A stretch of DNA of 64,000 nucleotides from contig CANLXH010000001.1 in assembly GCA_947495075.1 (NCBI GenBank), forward strand, positions 1,116,001 through 1,180,000. Reading direction: 5' to 3'. This stretch comes from an uncultured Croceitalea sp. Its GTDB lineage: Bacteria > Bacteroidota > Bacteroidia > Flavobacteriales > Flavobacteriaceae. A program made the position numbers and the translations under genes. The notes beneath the pieces were generated by a model, which did no database searches, was not told the origin of the DNA, and saw nothing but the letters and a program-made list of their open reading frames with translations. Below are positions 8,683-16,791 of the stretch, piece by piece. Each line of letters opens with the position of its first letter. Position 1 is the first letter of the stretch.

Positions 8683-9386
8683 TGCGATATTTAATCATAG
8701 ATGACGAACATATAGCTCACAAAATTATAATGGAATATTGTGAAATGCTTCCTCATATGAAATTGCAAAAAAACTGTTATAGTGCTTTAGAGGCTCTTGA
8801 GTACTTAAATATGCATCAAGTCGACTTAATTTTTTTAGACCTGAATATGCCAAAACTTAAAGGTTTTGAATTTTTAAAAACACTATCGTCTCCTCCAAAA
8901 GTTATTGTAACCACTGCTTATAGTGAGTTTGCTTTAGAAGGTTTTGAATTAAATGTTATAGACTATTTATTAAAACCATTTAGTTTTGAACGTTTTATAA
9001 AAGCTGTAAACAAAACTACAGGCTCAAATGACGAAAATACTAGTACAAATAATTCAATTTCAGAAGAAAATGATACCTCAGTAAAACGTATATTTTTCCG
9101 TCAGAATAAATCTTATATACAAGTAGAAGTAGACGCTATTTTATTTATTGAAGCTGCTGGAAACTATACAAAAGTTGTTTCTAAAAATGAGACAATTACA
9201 CTAAGAGAAAAAATATCTGACATATTAGAATCACTGCCAACGAGAGACTTTATACAAGTGCACAAATCATTTGTTATTGCAACAAAATATATTAAAAGAA
9301 TTGATGGGAATAGATTGCTCATTGAAGACCACAAAATTCCAATTGGCAAATTGTATAAAACCAATCTTAATACGATTTTGAAATAG
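8682..9386 (+). CDS. LytTR family response regulator
   Basis: 234 residues: a receiver domain (IIDDEH acidic cluster, phosphoacceptor Asp53 in FLDLNMPKLKG, Lys in LLKPFSF) and a C-terminal LytTR DNA-binding domain (about 135-234, with QVHKSFVIATKYI and the PIGKLYK ending). It overlaps the kinase by one base. The paralogue at 12199 has the same length and near-identical blocks such as ALEGFELNV and LKPFSF. The likely target is the divergent promoter region with paired TTTATCCCT words. Confidence 0.95.
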   Translation: MRYLIIDDEHIAHKIIMEYCEMLPHMKLQKNCYSALEALEYLNMHQVDLIFLDLNMPKLKGFEFLKTLSSPPKVIVTTAYSEFALEGFELNVIDYLLKPFSFERFIKAVNKTTGSNDENTSTNNSISEENDTSVKRIFFRQNKSYIQVEVDAILFIEAAGNYTKVVSKNETITLREKISDILESLPTRDFIQVHKSFVIATKYIKRIDGNRLLIEDHKIPIGKLYKTNLNTILK

Positions 9387-9412
9387 AGAGATACCATTTT
9401 GAATAAAACCAA

Positions 9413-9444
9413 AAAACGGCTGAGATTAATACTCAAACCGTTTT
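9413..9444. terminator. Bidirectional terminator-like hairpin
   Basis: AAAACGG (9413-9419) pairs with CCGTTTT (9438-9444), with an inner GAG/CTC pairing. It sits between the convergent LytTR gene and the serine hydrolase gene. The T-run is short on both strands. Confidence 0.55.
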
Positions 9445-9466
9445 GTTATCATATCTTATTATTAAT

Positions 9467-10918
9467 TTATGCCTTTACTAATTTATTTAAAATTGATTTA
9501 GCATTTTCATTATTTGGATTCAATTCTAATGATTTTTTGTATGCCTTTATTCCTTCTATTCTATATTCTTTACCAAGTTTAAAGAAACACTCTCCTAAAC
9601 TATCAAAAGCATTAGAACTTTTGGGATAAGAAATTGTTACATATTTGAAAATTTTTAAAGCTTCTTCTTTTTTATCTTGTTTTAAGAGTTCATAACCAAA
9701 ATTTGTAATACTATTTTCGTAAAAATCATCGACCAAATATTTTGATGTAGGATTATCGATAAGAGTAATTATTTCATTAACGCTCTTCCCTTCTAAATAT
9801 AACTGTTTCATTGTTTTAGGTGAGGGCATTCCATAAAGGATGTTCCTAATTTCTTGTTTTGGCATTGTTATATTATAATGATTTTGTAATATGATTACGG
9901 TTTTATCATTATCTAAATTTCTTTCCATGTAGGTTATGTAACCTGGCCAACCACCGCTATGTCTTGCAATTTTACCAAACGGTTCTGTTTCTAATACGCG
10001 CCAACCAAAAGCATGTTTTGTTAAAGTTCCATCATTTAAAGTTCCGTTTTTAAAAATGTCTTTCATACTTTCTTTAGAAACTAGTGCATTGGTATATAAT
10101 GCTCTATCCCATTTTAATAAATCGATTGTGGTAGAATTTACACATCCGTCTCCTACAATACCATCTAACCATATTACAAATTTGGTTCTATCAAAATCAT
10201 CTGGTAGTATATATTTGCCATTTACATGGATATAACCCAAAGCATAATTATTAATTTTTCTAGGTGAAAGCCTTCCGTTATTCACAAAAGTTCTAGTCAT
10301 TTTGAGGGGTTTAAAAATAGTAGTGTCTAAAAAGTCTGCATAAGTTTGTCCTGATGTCCTTTCAATAATTGTAGCGAGTAATACATAACCCGTATTACTG
10401 TATGCAACCTTTGTATTTGGTTCAAAAAGGTTCTTAGGGTCTAATTCTTTTAATGTTTTAACAACATCTTTGTTGGTAGCAATCTTGTTTTTATCCCAAG
10501 TAGTATTCATTAACGCCATATAATCTGGAATACCGCCTGTATGGTTTATTAGATTCCTAATTGTTATATTACTATAACTGGATAATTCGGGAAGATGTTT
10601 TGTTATTTTATCATCAATATTCAATTTTCCTTGTTCCTTCAATATCATTATTGCCATAGCTGTAAAAGGTTTGGTACAAGATGCTAATTCAAATATTGAA
10701 TTCTCATTCAGTCTTTCTTTGCTATCCTCATTAGCAAATCCAAATGATTTCTTGTAAATGATATTCCCTTTTTCAGCTATCAGTACATTTCCATTAAATC
10801 TATTCGTATTATAAAGATTTAAAAAGATACTATCTATTTTTTGGATATTGTTTTGGCTAAAAATTGTTAAAGAACACATTAATAGCAGTATGGTAATTAT
10901 TGATTTAATTAATTTCAT
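9467..10918 (-). CDS. Serine hydrolase (beta-lactamase/DD-peptidase fold) with C-terminal TPR region
   Basis: 483 residues with a signal peptide (MKLIKSIITILLLMCSLTIF, cleavage near SQ). Class C-type motifs are present: the SxxK nucleophile SCTK at 80-83, YSN at 173-175 and HSGG at 320-323. Residues about 395-480 resemble tetratricopeptide repeats (ALKIFKYVTISYPKSSNAFD). The protein is likely periplasmic and could be a D-aminopeptidase, esterase or peptidase; the substrate cannot be told. It lies between two LytS/LytTR pairs and is divergent from the second, so it may be a target of that regulator. Confidence 0.9.
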   Translation of the reverse strand: MKLIKSIITILLLMCSLTIFSQNNIQKIDSIFLNLYNTNRFNGNVLIAEKGNIIYKKSFGFANEDSKERLNENSIFELASCTKPFTAMAIMILKEQGKLNIDDKITKHLPELSSYSNITIRNLINHTGGIPDYMALMNTTWDKNKIATNKDVVKTLKELDPKNLFEPNTKVAYSNTGYVLLATIIERTSGQTYADFLDTTIFKPLKMTRTFVNNGRLSPRKINNYALGYIHVNGKYILPDDFDRTKFVIWLDGIVGDGCVNSTTIDLLKWDRALYTNALVSKESMKDIFKNGTLNDGTLTKHAFGWRVLETEPFGKIARHSGGWPGYITYMERNLDNDKTVIILQNHYNITMPKQEIRNILYGMPSPKTMKQLYLEGKSVNEIITLIDNPTSKYLVDDFYENSITNFGYELLKQDKKEEALKIFKYVTISYPKSSNAFDSLGECFFKLGKEYRIEGIKAYKKSLELNPNNENAKSILNKLVKA

Positions 10919-11246
10919 AATATTTATTTTTTAAGTTTTTAGTAATCTGTTTATTATTTAAAACGTCTTTTTTTATTCCATATATTATGGTTTGAAGCTT
11001 TTAATCTAATTCTAATTTGTGTTTTGTTTAATGTATGCATCGCTTTTAATTTTATATTCGAGGCAAACATATAGTTGCTATTTCTGCTACTCAATTAAAA
11101 ATGACAAAGAGGATAAAAATGAAGCCATATTATCAAATAATTGTAATCAATTGTGTTTAACTAAAAAAAGAGCTTGTTTGTGTGAATTTTTATAGTGTAT
11201 ATCCAATTAATTGTGGAATATTAGATAGCATATATACTTTTAAAGT
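10919..11246. other. Divergent control region, no gene seen
   Basis: 328 bases between the serine hydrolase and the second LytS gene, very AT-rich. On the plus strand a TACTTTTA word just before the kinase start resembles the -7 box but would leave almost no leader. I saw no pair of 9-bp repeats at LytTR spacing such as that at 7801. No small ORF is convincing. Confidence 0.4.
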
Positions 11247-12206
11247 ATGATTCAGGTTTTTAAAAAAAGAAAGAGAATAGTATTTAAAGTATTAATATTA
11301 ATACTACTTTTTTTTATTACGTTATTAATAGACCGTATAATTAATCTTCCTGACAATCCAATAACATTAATTCTTTTAACGGCTTTTTGGATTGGTCTTG
11401 TCTTTGTCCTAATTCCTTCTTTTATTAAAAAATATTGGAAATTAGTGATGTTTATTTATGTGCCAATTCTTTTATATTTTCTTTACTCAAGATTGTTTTC
11501 TGGGGATTTAGAAGCTTATTTAAAGATTAAAGAATATTTTCCTTTTTATTTATTTTTCCTACCAATTCCCGTTTTGTTTTTGGTTTGGGTTTTTGAGCAA
11601 TGGAAATGGCTTCAAAACTTAAAAGCAGAAAAATCTAAAACAGAGTTATCATTGTTAAGAACCCAAATAAGCCCTCATTTTTTTTTCAATACATTAAATA
11701 ACTTATACGCACTAACAATTAAAAATTCTACTCAAGCACCAGAAGTCGTTTTAAAATTATCAGATATGATGCGATATACTATTTATGAAGGAGAAAAAGA
11801 AACGGTAAAGCTCAGTGATGAAATAGATTATCTAAATAACTATATAGAGCTCCATAAAATTCGATATAAAAAGACTGTAGAAATCACTTTTAAGCACGAA
11901 TTAGACATTGGTTTAACAATAGCTCCTCTATTGTACATCATTCTGCTAGAAAACGCATTTAAGCACGGTGTAGAAACCTTAACCGAGAATGCTTTTATTC
12001 ATATGAACTTATATGAAGATAAAAATTTCATCTATTTTAAAATAGAGAATAATTTTGACCCTAAAGAAATTAATGAAATTGAAGGTATTGGCCTGACAAA
12101 TCTAAAACGTCGATTGGCTTTAATTTATCCGAAAAAACACGACTTTACTGTTGCGAAAACTAGTGACACTTATAGTGTGATTTTAAAAATCTCTAAGAAT
12201 GCTTAA
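11247..12206 (+). CDS. LytS-type sensor histidine kinase (paralogue of the 7891 gene)
   Basis: 319 residues with about four membrane segments in the first 118 residues (two more than its paralogue). His144 lies in SPHFFFNTLNNLYAL, the N-box is LLENAFKHG and the G-box is GIGLTNLKRRL. The cytoplasmic half is closely similar to the kinase at 7891, which indicates a local duplication followed by divergence of the sensor region. The 3' end overlaps the LytTR regulator by eight bases. Confidence 0.95.
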   Translation: MIQVFKKRKRIVFKVLILILLFFITLLIDRIINLPDNPITLILLTAFWIGLVFVLIPSFIKKYWKLVMFIYVPILLYFLYSRLFSGDLEAYLKIKEYFPFYLFFLPIPVLFLVWVFEQWKWLQNLKAEKSKTELSLLRTQISPHFFFNTLNNLYALTIKNSTQAPEVVLKLSDMMRYTIYEGEKETVKLSDEIDYLNNYIELHKIRYKKTVEITFKHELDIGLTIAPLLYIILLENAFKHGVETLTENAFIHMNLYEDKNFIYFKIENNFDPKEINEIEGIGLTNLKRRLALIYPKKHDFTVAKTSDTYSVILKISKNA

Positions 12207-12903
12207 ATATATAATTATTGATGATGAGCCATTGGCACATGAAATTATTGAAGAATTCTGTAGCATGTTACCTCATGTACAGTTAGAACAGAATTGTTAC
12301 AATGCTATGGAAGCCATTCATTTTTTAAATGAAAATAGAGTAGACTTCATGTTCCTAGATATTAATATGCCAAAATTAAAAGGGCTAGATTTTCTAAAGA
12401 CACTAACAAAACCACCAAAAACTATAATTACAACGGCTTATAAAGAGCATGCTTTAGAGGGATTTGAATTGAATGTTGTAGATTATATTTTAAAACCTTT
12501 TAGTTTTGATCGCTTGGTAAAAGCGGTAAATAAAGTATCAAAAATCCAGAGTACGAAGACAATAATAAAAGAAGTTCCTACTATTGTAGATAGTAATCGA
12601 TTTTTTGTAAAAGGTGATAAAAAACATCACCAAATTAGTTTGAAAAACTTGTTATATATTGAAGCCTACGGTAACTATACCAAGTTATTCTTAAAAGATG
12701 AAATGATTATTAGCCACGAAAAAATATCGTATTATGGAGAAACTTTAAACAATTCAAATTTTTTAAGGGTCCACAAATCATTTATAGTTGCTATTGATAA
12801 AATTAAATTTATTGAAGGAAATAGAATTTTAATCGATGAGTTTAAAATTCCTATTGGGCAGACTTATAAAAATGACATTAGTAAATTGTATAATAATAAA
12901 TAA
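12199..12903 (+). CDS. LytTR family response regulator (paralogue of the 8682 gene)
   Basis: 234 residues: receiver domain with Asp54 in FLDINMPKLKG and LytTR domain from about 135 with LRVHKSFIVAIDKI and PIGQTYK. Length and sequence follow the regulator at 8682 closely; the linker (about 118-135) is the most divergent part. The stop at 12901-12903 directly abuts the second copy of the 49-bp repeat, so the repeat may belong to the 3' end or a recombination boundary of this module. Confidence 0.95.
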   Translation: MLKYIIIDDEPLAHEIIEEFCSMLPHVQLEQNCYNAMEAIHFLNENRVDFMFLDINMPKLKGLDFLKTLTKPPKTIITTAYKEHALEGFELNVVDYILKPFSFDRLVKAVNKVSKIQSTKTIIKEVPTIVDSNRFFVKGDKKHHQISLKNLLYIEAYGNYTKLFLKDEMIISHEKISYYGETLNNSNFLRVHKSFIVAIDKIKFIEGNRILIDEFKIPIGQTYKNDISKLYNNK

Positions 12904-12952
12904 CCATTACACACACATTGCCTTCCCTCCTACCGTCGGTCAGTTAATAAGT
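12904..12952. repeat. 49-bp direct repeat, copy B
   Basis: Same orientation as 3048-3096; two substitutions (positions 6 and 31 of the unit). It starts at the base after the LytTR stop codon. A weaker resemblance (TTTT AGAAGAAA words) continues for about 30 bases on the right of both copies. Confidence 0.9.
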
Positions 12953-13057
12953 ATCAAGAAGAATCTTTTAGAAGAAAACTTTGCTTAACCTATGTACGTG
13001 AGCTAATACTGTTTTTTTTCTTCCGCTGGGCTTGCCAAATAACTTTTATAAGCATGG

Positions 13058-14323
13058 TTACCTGTCTATGCCTGTTTGGAAAAGTGTCGGCTTAATGGTC
13101 ACCATAATCCACCCCCAATAGTTGGTATTACCATCAAAATTATTTTTTAAGAATTCCATTCCTTCGGCTGCGAACAAATGCGAATACCCGGCTTTTACAT
13201 TCACATCCCTTTTAAAATTGTAATTTAAGACAAAATCGGCTTCTATTCCTAGTTGTTTGGAATCCGTTCCTGATAAATCAGCAGCAGCAGAAAAATTATG
13301 GATACGGGCATTGAGAGAAGTTTTTTCTCCCAATTCAATAACTGACCCCACATACAAATCTAACAGCCCGACATTGTCTGCATGGTTGCCAACAAAGAAG
13401 AAATCCATCAGACCATTAAACTTGTGATTGGTACCATAAAAGGGTGTAAATGCTTTATTTTCATTATTGGACGGCGCTCCATTATCATTTCCGCTCAACA
13501 ATTCAGCACCTAGAACCAAAGACCATTTAGATTTTATTGTATAGCTTGCTTCTAGTGCCAACAGATAAGCGCTTAAATCATTGTTGTCGAGGTCATTTCC
13601 AAATTGATAATATAAGTTGGCTAGCCATGCTAGCTTTTCTTTAGAACCGTTAAGGTGTGTGCCGATAGTTTGACTAAATCTAGTTTCATTGTTATCTGCA
13701 TTGAAAGCATCAATAAATTGTAATCCATTGTTCAAGAAAAGAAAACTGGCCGATATTGATTCCCAATCATGATGAAACCAAGTGTACTGAATACTCTTAT
13801 ACGTATTTACGGTTGTAAGGAGATTATTTAGGTTGGATTCACCATCCTGGTTAAAGGCAGCACCAAGATGAAAACTTAATTTGTCCTTTTTGTATTTTAA
13901 AAGAGCAACATCGTGACTTCGTGCTTGTTGTGCCCATCCAACACCACCAAAAATTCGTTGGTCATCGTAGTTAAGTACCTGTCTTCCCAATTTTAGGGAA
14001 AATTCTGGTGAAAACAACAATTCACCCCAAGCTTGATGCACTCCGAAGCCGTTACGGTCGGTCCGGTTTAATTGTGGAACGTCTCCCCAAACTCTAATAT
14101 CCTGAACACTTAAATAAAAATTTAAATATTCATTGTTATACCCTGTATTTAGTCGAGTGCGTTGCGAGATAAATGCAGAAGGGTCTGCATTATCAGGAAA
14201 GAGGGATTGAAATCCATGTCTGAACTCGAAACGGGGCCTTAACTCTGCATCTAGCTTAATCTGAGCATAAATAGGTTTTGCTGCAAGTAAAAAGAAGAAT
14301 AGATATATTCCAATGCGTATCAT
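13058..14323 (-). CDS. Outer-membrane porin of the alginate-export-like family
   Basis: 421 residues with a signal peptide ending PIYAQ. The mature part starts IKLDAELRPRFEFRHG and continues with alternating amphipathic strands ending in an aromatic-rich tail. Blocks such as RTRLNTGY, LGRQVLNYDDQRIFGG and QQARSHD match the alginate-export/porin family common in Bacteroidota. It is probably a 16-18-strand barrel. The substrate is unknown. It is transcribed towards the 49-bp repeat. Downstream of the MalY/PatB-type gene the order is truncated gene, then porin, all on the minus strand. Confidence 0.85.
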   Translation of the reverse strand: MIRIGIYLFFFLLAAKPIYAQIKLDAELRPRFEFRHGFQSLFPDNADPSAFISQRTRLNTGYNNEYLNFYLSVQDIRVWGDVPQLNRTDRNGFGVHQAWGELLFSPEFSLKLGRQVLNYDDQRIFGGVGWAQQARSHDVALLKYKKDKLSFHLGAAFNQDGESNLNNLLTTVNTYKSIQYTWFHHDWESISASFLFLNNGLQFIDAFNADNNETRFSQTIGTHLNGSKEKLAWLANLYYQFGNDLDNNDLSAYLLALEASYTIKSKWSLVLGAELLSGNDNGAPSNNENKAFTPFYGTNHKFNGLMDFFFVGNHADNVGLLDLYVGSVIELGEKTSLNARIHNFSAAADLSGTDSKQLGIEADFVLNYNFKRDVNVKAGYSHLFAAEGMEFLKNNFDGNTNYWGWIMVTIKPTLFQTGIDR

Positions 14324-14411
14324 CTGGTTGGAGGCTGGTTGTTGTAATATCGATGTAAGACTCTAAAGGTATTAATTATGAAGAAAATGTGGAGCGATTT
14401 GAACAACATAT

Positions 14412-14780
14412 TTAATAGTCCATTTCATGTAAATTCCCACTTTGTTCTCCCAAAGTTTCAAGATTACCTCCAATAAAGAGCATATCAGTATCCATAATAT
14501 TATCGCCTTCTGCACCTATAGCGAATGAGAGTCGTACTTTTCGACCATCATTATATTCAAATTGAATTAGATTTCTTTCCATAGTATACTTTCCCGAATT
14601 TTTATCGTTCTTCCACGCACTTGAACCATAAGCTGTGATTCCACTATTCTCGGTATGTGTAAAATGTTGACTGTCTAAAAAAGTTAATTGTGAGTTGAAT
14701 AAGGTGTAAACACCATTGCCAAAATCACCTCTGGAAATTTTTTCGTAGGTACCTTTTAAACGTACGGAGGTTTTATTGTT
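14412..14780 (-). pseudogene. 5'-truncated small lipocalin-like gene
   Basis: A frame of about 122 codons is open from 14780 to a TAA at 14412-14414 but has no plausible start; it is closed upstream by a TAG inside the aminotransferase 3' end. The residues (LKGTYEKISRGDFGNG, GKYTMERNLIQFEYNDGRK) resemble the C-terminal half of small secreted lipocalin-like proteins of Bacteroidota. No signal peptide is present, so the 5' part has been lost, with the breakpoint at or inside the aminotransferase 3' end. Codon use looks normal, so the loss may be recent. Translational read-on from the upstream gene is an alternative. Confidence 0.6.
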
Positions 14781-15978
14781 CTAAAATAGCTTTTATTACA
14801 CGATGTACACCTTCTTTTAATCGTTTTCGCGGACAGGCAAGATTTAATCGAATATGTCCCTTGGCATTGGCAACGAACATATCGCCACCTTCTAGCAATA
14901 CTCCTGCATTGCGTGCGAAGAAAAGCGTTAGGTTTTCATTATCAGAAAAGTATGGACTTACGTTTATCCAAGCCAAGTACGTAGCCTCTGGTATTACGAA
15001 TTTGGTCAGTGGTAAATGGGTATCTAATTCCCTTTTTAAATACTTAAAATTTGCGTCTAAATAATCTTGTAATGCTGCTAACCAAGCATGCCCTTCAGAA
15101 TACGCCGCTTGAGTTGCTACGATGCTCAACGGATTCTCTACGGGTATGTAGTTTTCACTATATGTTTTTCGCAATGCATCATTTGGAATAATGATATTGG
15201 CAAACATATTACCTGCGAGATTAAAGGTTTTACTGGGAGCCATGCATGTAATAATTTTGTCTGAATCTGGGAAAAGACTTGCCATGGGTGTAAAAACTAT
15301 ATCCTTACGAAGTAAATCACAATGAATTTCATCGGATATGATGGTTAAATTATGCTCTAAGCACACTTCACCCAGTTCTTGTAATTCTTCTTTTGACCAT
15401 ACGTTACCTGTTGGATTATGGGGATTACAGAATATACCTAAGACACACTTCTTATCTGTAGCTTTTTTTCGAATATCATCCACATCCATTCTATATTCGC
15501 CGTTTACTTCAATCAAATCGGAACAAACTAACTCTACTTTATTAAAATCCACACTGTGTTTAAAAAAAGCATATGATGGGGTTACAATCAATACTTTTTC
15601 ATCTGGTTTACAGATATGCCTTACCAAATCATAGAGCGAGGGGATTACGCCCTTGGCATTGACGAGATGTTTTCTTTCGGGTTTCCATCCATAACGGTCT
15701 ATGCACCATTGCTGAAAAACTAATGAATAGTTAGGGTCTGCTACCCTCGAATAACCCAATAATGGATGCTCCAAACGCTTTTTCATGGCATCAATGATTT
15801 CTGGAGCTATAGCAAACTCCATATCTGCCACCCACATCGGGATAAAATCACCTTCTTCATACTTACCGCTAAGATCTTCATCGGGTTCAAAAAGATAGCC
15901 ACGATATCCGGTAAGCGACATTGCATTTGTTCCTTTTCTGTTAATTACTTGATCGAATTGGTAGTTGTAGATTGACAT
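14773..15978 (-). CDS. MalY/PatB family cystathionine beta-lyase-like PLP enzyme
   Basis: 401 residues of fold-type I PLP enzyme. Visible motifs are NAKGVIPSLYDLVRH, CNPHNPTGNVWSKEE, the SDEIHCDLL aspartate and the Schiff-base lysine in APSKTFNLAGN. MalY/PatB enzymes cleave cystathionine or other cysteine conjugates to pyruvate, ammonia and a thiol; an aminotransferase role cannot be excluded. Its 3' end touches a truncated gene, and its 5' end abuts a LytTR remnant on the other strand, so both borders look like rearrangement joints. No operon partner is evident. Confidence 0.9.
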   Translation of the reverse strand: MSIYNYQFDQVINRKGTNAMSLTGYRGYLFEPDEDLSGKYEEGDFIPMWVADMEFAIAPEIIDAMKKRLEHPLLGYSRVADPNYSLVFQQWCIDRYGWKPERKHLVNAKGVIPSLYDLVRHICKPDEKVLIVTPSYAFFKHSVDFNKVELVCSDLIEVNGEYRMDVDDIRKKATDKKCVLGIFCNPHNPTGNVWSKEELQELGEVCLEHNLTIISDEIHCDLLRKDIVFTPMASLFPDSDKIITCMAPSKTFNLAGNMFANIIIPNDALRKTYSENYIPVENPLSIVATQAAYSEGHAWLAALQDYLDANFKYLKRELDTHLPLTKFVIPEATYLAWINVSPYFSDNENLTLFFARNAGVLLEGGDMFVANAKGHIRLNLACPRKRLKEGVHRVIKAILEQ

Positions 15979-16262
15979 CTATTTTAGAAACTTGGTTTTA
16001 TAGTGCTATTATAAACAATACAAAAGTATTTGCCACAAAAGATACTATTACCATACGTAAAAAGATATCTGACACTTTAAATATTTTTCCTGAACAAGAA
16101 TTTTTTCAAGTTCACAAATCCTTCGTAATTGCTAGAAAGCATATAAAAAGTATTAAAGGAAATAAGATTTATATAGGTAGTCATATTATACCTATTGGTA
16201 AATCATACAAAGTAAATACTAATGGTTTTTTTAAAACCAATATAGAAGTAATAATTATTTAA
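15972..16262 (+). pseudogene. LytTR-domain remnant of a third regulator paralogue
   Basis: An open frame of 96 codons with no receiver domain. From about 16010 to 16230 it matches the LytTR domain of the regulators at 8682 and 12199: TKVFATKDTITIRKKISD, FFQVHKSFVIARKHIKSI and PIGKSYK. The first 12 codons do not fit the family, and the 5' end overlaps the start of the divergent PLP enzyme gene. The receiver half was probably removed when that gene arrived. Expression as a free LytTR domain cannot be excluded, but no promoter is apparent. The 3' end overlaps the cold-shock gene by eight bases. Confidence 0.75.
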
Positions 16263-16713
16263 CCAGAGTAACTTTTACTGCATTCATACCCTTCATGCCT
16301 TTTTCAAGTTCAAAAGTTACGCTATCATTTTCCGCAATCTCATCTATAAGACCACTTACATGGCAGAAGTATTTTTCATTATTTTCTGAATCTATAATAA
16401 ATCCAAATCCTTTTGAAGTATCAAAGAAAGAAACTTTACCTTTTCTTACTGGATCAAACTCTTCTACGTCTCCTTCTTCCTTTTTAGGAATGCCTAGTAC
16501 AATATCTTCGGCTTCAATTTCGACTTTCATTGATGGGTCTGGTGGTGTATCCACAAGATTACCATTAAAGTCTACATAGGCTAATGGAATACCTCCTCCA
16601 TTTTCTTTAGCTTCAGCTCTACGTGCTTCTTTTTTCTTTTGTTTTTCTTCACGTCTTTTTAGACGTTTCTTTTCTTTTTCACTTTTACTAAAAGTCTGTT
16701 GCGATTTTGCCAT
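16255..16713 (-). CDS. Cold-shock domain protein with basic N-terminal extension
   Basis: 152 residues. The first 40 are lysine/arginine/glutamate-rich (KKRLKRREEKQKKKEARR) and probably helical. The C-terminal 65 form a CSD: GKVSFFDTSKGFGFI holds RNP1 (KGFGFI) and YFCHVSGL corresponds to the RNP2 FVH region with Cys in place of Val. Such extended CSD proteins are common in Bacteroidota and bind single-stranded nucleic acid. It is monocistronic and convergent with the LytTR remnant. Confidence 0.92.
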   Translation of the reverse strand: MAKSQQTFSKSEKEKKRLKRREEKQKKKEARRAEAKENGGGIPLAYVDFNGNLVDTPPDPSMKVEIEAEDIVLGIPKKEEGDVEEFDPVRKGKVSFFDTSKGFGFIIDSENNEKYFCHVSGLIDEIAENDSVTFELEKGMKGMNAVKVTLVK

Positions 16714-16791
16714 TATTAATTTTAGATGATAAAACTTACCCTATAAGATAAGAATTTTTTCAGAGTTTAAAGTTACTACATTTAATAACTA

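Noticed and set aside
15972-16262. Intact standalone LytTR regulator
   Set aside because: The first codons do not match the family and overlap the start of the divergent lyase gene; truncation of a longer regulator fits better.
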